Below are positions 1 to 4,969 of a DNA stretch of 5,394 nucleotides, one piece after another. The DNA is from Acidimicrobiaceae bacterium (GTDB lineage Bacteria; Actinomycetota; Acidimicrobiia; Acidimicrobiales; Palsa-688), in the NCBI GenBank assembly GCA_003158835.1, contig PMLI01000568.1:1-5394 (forward strand). The letters run 5' to 3'. Made by a program: the position numbers and the translations under genes. Each line of letters starts with the position of its first letter. Position 1 is the stretch's first letter. The notes under the pieces are model-generated. The model was given only the letters and a program-made list of their open reading frames with translations, searched no databases and was not told the DNA's origin.

Positions 1-1
1 G

Positions 2-193
2 GCGGGCATAGCCGACAGCGACGTCATCATCTCGGTGGGCGGAAAGGGCACTTCGTCGGTGGGCGAGCTCATCGCCTGGCTGGCCGACTCCAGACCGGGC
101 CAGGTTGTCAGCGTCTCCTGGCTGCACAATGGCAAGCTGCGCCAAGCAAACATCACCCTGGGTAGCCAACCGGCTTCGGCCAGCCCCAGCTGA
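2..193 (+). CDS. HtrA/DegP-like serine protease, C-terminal PDZ domain (5' end outside window)
   Basis: Only the last 63 codons lie in the window, read from base 2 to the TGA at 191-193. The translation begins AGIADSDVIISVGGK, passes through a PGQVVSVSW stretch and ends in a short Ala/Ser/Pro tail. This is the usual second half of a PDZ domain: the 'AG(I/L)xxxDVIxSVxG' strand, a helix (SSVGELIAWLADS), then 'PGxxVxVxW...GKxxxxxxTLG'. The same pattern closes actinobacterial secreted S1C (trypsin-like) proteases, where the PDZ domain binds unfolded C-termini outside the membrane and controls the protease domain. The His-Asp-Ser catalytic domain and any signal peptide or membrane anchor would lie to the left and are not visible, so the protease assignment rests on the PDZ alone. 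Other PDZ proteins, such as site-2 or C-terminal processing proteases, are possible, but a PDZ domain at the very C-terminus fits HtrA best. The gene converges on the epimerase at 304-1326. Confidence 0.75.
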   Translation, partial: AGIADSDVIISVGGKGTSSVGELIAWLADSRPGQVVSVSWLHNGKLRQANITLGSQPASASPS

Positions 194-230
194 GCACCGG
201 GTGGGTGGCCGCCGCACCGCCCGTCTGGCC

Positions 231-263
231 GCAGCGCCGGCGCAGCCACACCGCCGGCGCGGC
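231..263. terminator. GC-rich hairpin between convergent genes
   Basis: GCGCCGGCG (234-242) is the exact reverse complement of CGCCGGCGC (252-260), with a 9-base loop. Two more pairs (231/263 and 232/262) follow across one mismatch. The hairpin begins 37 bases after the HtrA-like stop codon and lies in the 110-base gap before the convergent epimerase stop, so it could stop transcription from either side. No T-run follows on either strand, as is common for candidate terminators in GC-rich actinomycetes. The function is inferred from structure and position only. Confidence 0.45.
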
Positions 264-291
264 CACACCTTGCCACCCGGAGATCAGTCGG

Positions 292-324
292 TGGTGGCGC
301 CTCTCAGTGCCGGTGGCGCCACCA
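292..324. terminator. Second hairpin, spanning the epimerase stop codon
   Basis: TGGTGGCGCC (292-301) pairs perfectly over 10 bases with GGCGCCACCA (315-324). The loop is 13 bases and contains the epimerase TGA (304-306 on the minus strand). The right arm contains a 12-base palindrome, GGTGGCGCCACC (312-323). It may act with the hairpin at 231-263 as a two-part convergent terminator. Because one arm lies in coding sequence and no T-run follows, it may also be a by-product of GC-rich codons. Confidence 0.3.
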
Positions 325-1326
325 GGCTGCGCCTCCGGCCCCAACCGCGAGCACAGCGGCGGCGGCACCGCTCAGCGTCAGGGAGACTCGTACGCCGGTA
401 GGCAGTTCGTCCCAATGGGCGCGATTGTCGCTTACGACCAGAGCTTGCTCGGAACTGTACTCGGGCTCCCAACCGGTGAGCCGAAGTTTGTCGCCGGCGA
501 TGACCCAGGAGTGCTCGGCGTAGGGGCGTGCCCCAGGGGGCGAGCCGCGGCGCCAGAGCCGCCAACGCCAGGCCGATAACGCCGCTCGCCAGGTCGAGGG
601 CAGGGGGAGCATGGCCGAGCCGCCGGCCAACGCGCCGGCGATCTCCTCCCGTACACCGTTATCAGCGGCGACGTTGTACGTGCCCGCCAGGCCGCGCTCG
701 TAAGCGTGCACGACGGCGGCGGCGAGGTCGTCTATGTGAAGATACTGGACGACCCGGCCCTCCGAGCCCAGCTGGGGCTTCTTGCTGGCCGCCAGGGCCC
801 GGTACAAGGGTTCCTCGGTGGAGCCGACGGTGCAGGCCGGCCTCAGCAAGGCGACGGCGACGTAGGGGTGCTGTTCCGCCCAGTCCTCTATCAGCACTTC
901 CGCCGCTCGTTTCTCCGTGGCGTAGGCGAGTTCGGGATTGGGCCGGGCACCGGCCTGCTCAGTTAGAGGGACCGGGTTGTCGGCCCAGGCGCCGTACACG
1001 GTCGCGCTCGACACATGGACCAACTGGGTCGGCTCGAAGGCTTCGGCGGCCGCGAGCACGTGGCGCAGGACGGCGAGGTTGCTCTTGCCTTCTGGTTCCC
1101 ACGCCAGGTGCAACACGGCAGTGGCCTGCTTGGCCAGGGCCGCGAGCTCGTCCGGCGCCCTCGGGAGCGAAAGGTCGAGGATGTGAGCTTCGACCTTCGG
1201 TGCCGTCACCGGCGTTGGTACCCGGTCGACAGCCAGGACCCACTCGACCGCGTCCCTGGCGGCCAAGCTGGCGGTAACCCGGCGGCCCAAATTGCCGGCC
1301 GCTCCCGTTACCAGGACGGTCGTCAT
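304..1326 (-). CDS. NAD-dependent epimerase/dehydratase (extended SDR) with hydrophobic C-terminal tail
   Basis: A 340-residue protein of the extended short-chain dehydrogenase/reductase superfamily. These enzymes bind NAD(P) in a Rossmann fold and act on nucleotide-sugars, sterols or related substrates; the substrate here cannot be read from sequence. Seen: the N-terminal cofactor loop VTGAAGNLG (residues 6-14); an acidic residue after strand 2 (LAVDR, D34) suggesting NAD preference; the LVHVSSATVYG strand (102-112) with the catalytic Ser/Thr region; the catalytic YATEK (Y135, K139); LRPACTVG (161-168); and YLHIDDLAAAV (195-205). Substrate-side residues are less conserved. Residues about 313-335 form an Ala/Gly/Leu/Val-rich segment, followed by WWRHRH at the end. 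This is a possible membrane tail and is unusual for the family. The ATG at 1326 is preferred because the Rossmann strand starts there. An in-frame TTG at 1350 would add eight residues encoded by the ribosome-binding region itself. The gene is divergent from the DUF2342 gene. Confidence 0.88.
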   Translation of the reverse strand: MTTVLVTGAAGNLGRRVTASLAARDAVEWVLAVDRVPTPVTAPKVEAHILDLSLPRAPDELAALAKQATAVLHLAWEPEGKSNLAVLRHVLAAAEAFEPTQLVHVSSATVYGAWADNPVPLTEQAGARPNPELAYATEKRAAEVLIEDWAEQHPYVAVALLRPACTVGSTEEPLYRALAASKKPQLGSEGRVVQYLHIDDLAAAVVHAYERGLAGTYNVAADNGVREEIAGALAGGSAMLPLPSTWRAALSAWRWRLWRRGSPPGARPYAEHSWVIAGDKLRLTGWEPEYSSEQALVVSDNRAHWDELPTGVRVSLTLSGAAAAVLAVGAGGAAWWRHRH

Positions 1327-1329
1327 ATA

Positions 1330-1346
1330 AAGGAAATTTCCTTCCT
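1330..1346 (-). promoter_or_regulatory. Epimerase ribosome-binding region inside a 14-base palindrome
   Basis: On the minus strand AGGAAGG (1346-1340) is the best Shine-Dalgarno match for the ATG at 1326, with a rather long spacing of 13 bases. It overlaps AAGGAAATTTCCTT (1330-1343), a perfect 14-base palindrome that is strikingly A/T-rich for this DNA. In mRNA the outer five bases of each arm could pair and hide part of the Shine-Dalgarno sequence. As DNA it could be a dimeric repressor site. Both roles are inferred. Confidence 0.4.
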
Positions 1347-1358
1347 GCAACTCTCTGG

Positions 1359-1415
1359 CAGGTTTTTGCGCTCGGGCGGAGCCTTGCCCCTGCCAACCTG
1401 GTGACCCAACAGGTT
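1359..1415. promoter_or_regulatory. Three CAGGTT/AACCTG copies in the divergent intergenic region
   Basis: CAGGTT occurs at 1359-1364 and 1410-1415, and its inverse AACCTG at 1395-1400. The last two form an inverted repeat (6 bases, 9-base spacer, centre near 1405), the size of a classic dimeric operator. A longer pair, TGGCAGG (1356-1362) and CCTGCCA (1389-1395), overlaps the outer copies. The sites lie 33-90 bases upstream of the epimerase start and about 175-235 bases upstream of the DUF2342 start. The rest of the 265-base gap (1327-1591) shows no convincing -35/-10 pair on either strand, only a 7-base inverted repeat, GTCCCGG (1474-1480) with CCGGGAC (1499-1505). Confidence 0.35.
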
Positions 1416-1591
1416 AGCGCCGGTCCCGCCCCCGGGCCTACTGGCGTCGGCGGCCCTCTTGTCACGGCGCTCCGTCCCGGGCTCGAGTAGTCGGGCGTCC
1501 GGGACCGGTACTCTTTAGAAGTGGCCACCAGCACGAGCCGGCATGACAGTGCGAGGTCGGCGACCGGCGCCGCCCGGGCGGAAGGCCCGGC

Positions 1592-2764
1592 GTGAGCGAC
1601 CCCTCGCAGTTCGCGGGCGGCGGGCCCCTGGGGGACCTCCTGCGCAACTTGGCCCGGCTGCTTACCGCTCAGGGCCCGATCAACTGGGAAGTGGCTCGCC
1701 AACTGGCCATTTGGACGGCGACCGAGGGCAACAGCGAACCTAATCCCGATCCTCTGGCGCGCATCCGCACCGAAGAGCTGCTGAGGGTGGCGGACATGTA
1801 CGTGGCAGAGGCGACGGGCATGGCGACTTCCCGGCGCGGTTGGCTGGCCCTGCGGTGCGTCACCCGGGCCGAATGGGCTTCCACGACCCTCGAATCCTGG
1901 AAAGGAGTGCTACTGCGGTTGGCCTCGTCGCTCGGCCCCGGCCCGTCCGTGCCTGCACCGGCGGGAGAGGCCAACGCCATGGACCAGCTGCTCGGGAACC
2001 TTCCGCAGGTAATCGGGCCGCTAGTGCTGGGAGCGCAGGCGGGCACGATGGTAGGCAACCTGGCCGCCCGGGCCCTCGGCCAGTACGACGTGGCGGCCCC
2101 GGCCCCGAACAGCGACGAGCTGATGGCAGTTCCCGACGTCGTCGACGGTTTTGCCAAGGAATGGGACCTTCCCGTAGACGACGTCCGCATGTACGTGTGC
2201 CTGCGCGACGTCGTCCACCACACCGTCCTGAGCCGGCCTTCTGTGAGCACGGCCTTTCAGGACCACTTGCTCGCCTACGCGGGCGCGTTCCACGTCGAAA
2301 TGGACGTCATCGAACAGCGGCTGGGCAGCCTCGACCCGAGCGACCTGCTTTCGTTGCAGCAGTCGTTGGGCGACCCGGAGACCCTCATCGGCGACATCCA
2401 GAGCGACGAGCAGCGCAGGTTGTTGGTGCCGTTCCGTGCCCTGCTCGCCGCCATCTCGGGGTACACGGACTTTGTCATAGACAAGGTGGGCAAGCGGCTG
2501 GTGGGTTCTTACCCTCTGGTCAGCGAGGCCTTCCGGCGTCGCCGCCTGGAGGACGCCCCCGGGCAACGCGTGCTCGGGAAGTTGCTCGGCATCGAACTGG
2601 ACCAGGCCACCGTGGACCGGGGGCACGCCTTTGTGACGGGCGTGCTGGAGCGAGCTGGGGAAGAAGGCCTGGTTCGTTTATGGGAGGGCCCGGCAGGGTT
2701 GCCGACACCGGCCGAGGTGGACGCGCCCGGCCTCTGGTTGGCCCGCACAGAGCTACTCGGTTAG
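1592..2764 (+). CDS. Zincin_2/DUF2342 family protein (F420-associated, putative zinc metalloprotease) with altered zinc site
   Basis: A 390-residue protein, the usual length for the family. It starts at GTG 1592, six bases after GGAAGG (1580-1585). Family hallmarks in order: a Gly-rich N-terminus, then AQGPINWEVARQLAIW (26-41); ATEGNSEPNPDPLARIRTEE (43-62) leading into the helix with VAEATGM (71-77); a GW...RAEW...TLESWKGVLLRLASSLG block (83-115); a Gly-rich segment LGAQAGTMVGNLAARALGQYD (146-166); PNSDELMAVPDVVDGFAKEW (172-191); and a C-terminal block, FRRRRLED...RGHAFVTGVLERAGEEGLVRLW, ending PTPAEVDAPGLWLAR. Members are annotated as zincin-like hydrolases or 'coenzyme F420 biosynthesis associated', but no reaction is established that I know of. 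The expected HExxH site reads R205-D-V-V-H209-H210 (bases 2204-2221), and the later E-G-x helix reads SGYTDFVID (289-297). Two or three presumed zinc or catalytic residues therefore appear replaced, and peptidase activity is doubtful. No signal peptide is seen, so it is probably cytoplasmic. The gene has no same-strand neighbour. Confidence 0.88.
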   Translation: MSDPSQFAGGGPLGDLLRNLARLLTAQGPINWEVARQLAIWTATEGNSEPNPDPLARIRTEELLRVADMYVAEATGMATSRRGWLALRCVTRAEWASTTLESWKGVLLRLASSLGPGPSVPAPAGEANAMDQLLGNLPQVIGPLVLGAQAGTMVGNLAARALGQYDVAAPAPNSDELMAVPDVVDGFAKEWDLPVDDVRMYVCLRDVVHHTVLSRPSVSTAFQDHLLAYAGAFHVEMDVIEQRLGSLDPSDLLSLQQSLGDPETLIGDIQSDEQRRLLVPFRALLAAISGYTDFVIDKVGKRLVGSYPLVSEAFRRRRLEDAPGQRVLGKLLGIELDQATVDRGHAFVTGVLERAGEEGLVRLWEGPAGLPTPAEVDAPGLWLARTELLG

Positions 2765-2777
2765 CGCTCCCCGCCGC

Positions 2778-2800
2778 TGCCCGGGCCTAAAGAAAGGGCA
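2778..2800. terminator. Weak hairpin in the 52-base convergent gap
   Basis: TGCCC (2778-2782) can pair with GGGCA (2796-2800) around a 13-base loop containing TAAAGAAA. It lies between the stop of the DUF2342 gene (2764) and the stop of the transporter gene (2817). The stem is short and no T-run follows on either strand. Position is the main argument for it. Confidence 0.2.
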
Positions 2801-2816
2801 ACGGGACGGCCTGGCA

Positions 2817-4328
2817 TCAGGGCAAGTCTTCGTGGCCGGCTTTCTCGGCAGGCGAGGCCGACACCGGCCTGGGCGCCGACCCGGGCCACCACGCCGGCAA
2901 GGTGCCCCGGCGAGCGCTGACGGAGCCTTGGGCAAAAGCGAGGGCACCGAACAGACCGATGGCCCCGATGGCTATGAACCCGGTGGAGAGCGTCATGGGT
3001 ACGAGGACGGCCAGCAGGCCACCGATGGCCCACGCCAGCTGGAAGCCGCTCTCGAAGCGTGCGAAAGAACGCCCCCTCACCCGCGAAGGCACATCGCGTT
3101 GCACCATCGAGTCGAAGGCCAGCTTCCCGGAACCGGCCGCCAAGCCAATACCGGCGGCGAGCACCACGGCTACCGTCCAGTGCCTTCCCCAGCTGATCAG
3201 GCCGGCACTCAGGGCCACCGCGCCTACTACGACCGAGGCCGCGGTCAACATCCATTCCTCGGCCGCGTGCCGGCGGAACCTGGGGGCCAGCAGGGCTCCG
3301 GCCACGTTGCCGATCTGGCTCGCGCCCAGTGCCAACCCATACCAGACGAGAGCGGCCTCATCGCGCCGGAAGGTGAAGATAAGCAGGAACGTGACAAAGC
3401 CCGTGACGGCGCGCAGTCCCGCCGTGGCCAGGGCGGCGAGCTGGAGGCCGCCCGGAGGTAGCCCCAAGGTCTGGGGCCGGCGGCGGCGCCGTGAGGTTGG
3501 CCCGGGCGAACCGGGGCGCGCCTGTTCGTCGCTCCCGGACGCCCCGGGCATCGAGGGCGGCGGGCCAGGCGCCCCCGGTGCCGGGCCCGACGGCGTCAGC
3601 ATGGTTTGGTCGGCCGGTAGCCCCGACCGGGTCGGCCCGGCGGGCGCCGCTGATCTGCGCACCGAGCGCAGTCGTGTGGCACCCCAGGCGCAGGCCAGGT
3701 AAACGGCGATGTCGAAGCGGAGCACCAAGGGAGCATCGAACAAGGACAGCAGGGTGGCGCCCGCGCCGCCGGCGACCATGCCGGCCACGGACCCGCCCAC
3801 GGCCAGCTTCGAGTTGGCCAGTACCAGCTGGTCCGGCCGGTCCACTACCCCGGGGACGAGGGCGGCTTTGGTCACCATATAGAGCTTCGAAAAGACGAGC
3901 GTGAAGAACGCGACGGGGAACAGCACCAGGGAGTGGGCCCAGTAGGCCATGAAGAAGCAGCAAATGGCCCGGCCGCCGGCCGACAACAGGACCATGGCCC
4001 GCCGGCCTCCTCGTGCCCGCTCCACCAGGGGCCCGAGCAGAGGGCCGACGATGGCAAACGGCGCCACGGTCAGGGCCAGGGACAGGGCCACCCGGGACTG
4101 GGCGGCTCTGACCGAGACATTGAAGAAGATCGACCCAGCCAGGGCAATGGCCACCATGGCGTCGCCCGCGGACGAAAGCCCGTGGACCAGTGCGAGCCGG
4201 ACGAACGGTGGGAATTCTTTGGGCTTCGGGCCGGCGGAGCGGGACGGTTCTACCGGCCCGGTCCTGCGATCGATCGGGGGATAGAGGAAGTAGGGGTACC
4301 AAACCGCCCTTCGGACAGCGGGGAGCAC
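2817..4328 (-). CDS. MFS-type transporter, 12 predicted helices with long central loop
   Basis: A polytopic membrane protein of 503 residues from the GTG at 4328. Hydrophobic segments (numbered from that start) fall near 44-70, 81-101, 111-130, 132-152, 173-198, 201-218, 296-319, 327-348, 360-381, 384-403, 427-446 and 448-469, the 6+6 pattern of the major facilitator superfamily. The loop between helices 2 and 3 reads GPLLGPLVERARGGRRAMV (95-113), a match to MFS motif A with its Arg-rich end. The helix 10-11 loop, VQRDVPSRVRGRSFARFES (409-427), is the second-half counterpart. The halves are joined by about 70 residues rich in Pro, Gly, Ser and Arg (about 221-290), including five consecutive Arg. 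The substrate is unknown; an efflux role is a guess from family. The start is uncertain: the frame stays open to a GTG at 4529 with another GTG at 4394, and none has a well-spaced Shine-Dalgarno. I chose 4328 because the upstream part looks non-coding and would run into the divergent gene at 4470. Confidence 0.82.
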   Translation of the reverse strand: MLPAVRRAVWYPYFLYPPIDRRTGPVEPSRSAGPKPKEFPPFVRLALVHGLSSAGDAMVAIALAGSIFFNVSVRAAQSRVALSLALTVAPFAIVGPLLGPLVERARGGRRAMVLLSAGGRAICCFFMAYWAHSLVLFPVAFFTLVFSKLYMVTKAALVPGVVDRPDQLVLANSKLAVGGSVAGMVAGGAGATLLSLFDAPLVLRFDIAVYLACAWGATRLRSVRRSAAPAGPTRSGLPADQTMLTPSGPAPGAPGPPPSMPGASGSDEQARPGSPGPTSRRRRRPQTLGLPPGGLQLAALATAGLRAVTGFVTFLLIFTFRRDEAALVWYGLALGASQIGNVAGALLAPRFRRHAAEEWMLTAASVVVGAVALSAGLISWGRHWTVAVVLAAGIGLAAGSGKLAFDSMVQRDVPSRVRGRSFARFESGFQLAWAIGGLLAVLVPMTLSTGFIAIGAIGLFGALAFAQGSVSARRGTLPAWWPGSAPRPVSASPAEKAGHEDLP

Positions 4329-4469
4329 CCGCCTGACCAGTGTCCCGTCCGCGTCGAGCCACTTTCCCGGGCCCTGGCGCCGGACGGCTCGCACGTAGTG
4401 AGAGTACTGCGCAAGGCCGCCCGCCCGACCGGCCTCAAGTGCCGCCTTGGAGCAGCCGACGCACCGTAT
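4329..4469. other. Divergent intergenic region
   Basis: This 141-base stretch separates the chosen starts of the transporter (minus) and the possible Pro/Ala-rich protein (plus). It should hold promoters for both. I found no convincing -35/-10 pair and only short inverted repeats, such as CGTCCG (4346-4351) with CGGACG (4381-4386). If the transporter starts further upstream, part or all of this stretch is its coding sequence. Confidence 0.35.
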
Positions 4470-4937
4470 ATGGCAGAATTCTTGTCCGGTTCCCAGCCGC
4501 CGCCGGCCAGTCCGTCCCCGTCGTCTCACCAGCGGTTACCCCAGGCTCAGGCCGAGAACATTCTCGCCTCCCTGGCGGGCCGGTCAACCTCCCACGCAGG
4601 GCCGGCGCCCAGTGCGCTACTGGCGCGCCAGCCATCGACGGCGCCCCCCGGGAACGCCGCCCAGAAGGCACCGGTCGAGCTCACCGAGGCGGGCCCCTCG
4701 CCCGGGCCCGGGCCCGGGCGTCCCAAGCCGGTCCTGGCCGCCGGGCACGCCCAGGCGAATTCGCACCCAGCCGAGGCGGCGGTGGCAAAACGGGGTCGCG
4801 CCGCCAATGGCAGCGCCGGCCCTTCGGGCGTGGGTGCGGGTGCTCCTCTTGGTGCCGCCCCCGGCCTGGCCGGCCCGTACGGCAACGACATCCTGCCCGC
4901 CAAACCCAAGAGCCGCTTCCGCTTCCGCCTCCGCTGA
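4470..4937 (+). CDS. Hypothetical Pro/Ala/Gly-rich small protein with basic RFRFRLR tail
   Basis: I do not recognise this gene. The frame from the ATG at 4470 gives 155 residues beginning MAEFLSGSQPPPASPSPS and ending in NDILPAKPKSRFRFRLR before TGA (4935-4937). One short stretch, QAQAENILASLAGR (about 25-38), could be a helix. The rest is rich in Pro, Ala and Gly and is probably disordered. There is no signal peptide or membrane segment. For coding: about four fifths of codons end in G or C, the frame fills the gap between the divergent transporter and the convergent regulator, and it stops just before a hairpin. Against: low complexity, no recognised domain, and a poor ribosome-binding site (GGAG at 4449-4452, 17 bases from the ATG). 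An overlapping minus-strand frame (4547-4909) is also open, which is expected in DNA this rich in G+C. Confidence 0.42.
   Translation: MAEFLSGSQPPPASPSPSSHQRLPQAQAENILASLAGRSTSHAGPAPSALLARQPSTAPPGNAAQKAPVELTEAGPSPGPGPGRPKPVLAAGHAQANSHPAEAAVAKRGRAANGSAGPSGVGAGAPLGAAPGLAGPYGNDILPAKPKSRFRFRLR
4699..4720. repeat. 22-base perfect palindrome made of CCCGGG units
   Basis: Three CCCGGG units in tandem with flanking C-G and G-C pairs form a perfect palindrome of 22 bases, centred between 4709 and 4710. In the plus-strand frame it encodes the Pro-Gly run PGPGPG. It can fold on itself in several registers and is a likely site of replication slippage or sequencing error. No function is evident. Confidence 0.6.
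4914..4934 (+). repeat. Tandem hexamer (CGCTTC) encoding the RF/RL tail
   Basis: CGCTTC, CGCTTC, CGCCTC and a final CGC stand in tandem immediately before the stop codon of the possible small protein. They encode Arg-Phe-Arg-Phe-Arg-Leu-Arg. The array is short and in frame. Confidence 0.5.
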
Positions 4938-4958
4938 GGGCCCGAGCCTCGGCGGCCC
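4938..4958. terminator. Hairpin between the convergent small ORF and the response regulator gene
   Basis: GGGCC (4938-4942) pairs with GGCCC (4954-4958), and CGA (4943-4945) with TCG (4949-4951). This gives an eight-pair stem with a two-base bulge and a three-base loop. It starts directly after the TGA of the plus-strand ORF and lies 11 bases downstream of the regulator's stop on the other strand, so it is placed to serve both. No T-run follows. Confidence 0.4.
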
Positions 4959-4969
4959 CCAGCGTCCTG

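Noticed and set aside
528..1277. Plus-strand 249-codon frame opposite the epimerase gene
   Set aside because: Composition is almost all Arg, Pro, Ala and Gly, and it lies wholly opposite a gene with clear SDR motifs.
1324..1350. TTGCAG/TATGAC spaced 17 bases as a promoter for the epimerase
   Set aside because: The -10 would overlap the ATG start codon, so transcription would begin inside the gene. The match is probably chance.
1459..1514. TTGTCA (1459-1464) or TACTCT (1509-1514) as promoter elements for the DUF2342 gene
   Set aside because: Neither has a partner element at 16-18 bases, so no promoter can be supported from sequence alone.
959..1702. Minus-strand frame across the divergent gap (247 codons)
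   Set aside because: It overlaps the N-terminal parts of two recognised genes, has no domain, and its translation is low-complexity.
1840..2790. Long plus-strand open frame (316 codons) overlapping the DUF2342 gene
   Set aside because: It is in another frame of a clearly recognised gene. Its product is Arg/Gly/Pro-rich with no domain, as expected from GC-rich DNA read out of frame.
3358..4362. Minus-strand 334-codon frame inside the transporter gene
   Set aside because: Arg/Pro/Gly-rich shadow translation. The transporter frame alone shows membrane helices and MFS motifs.
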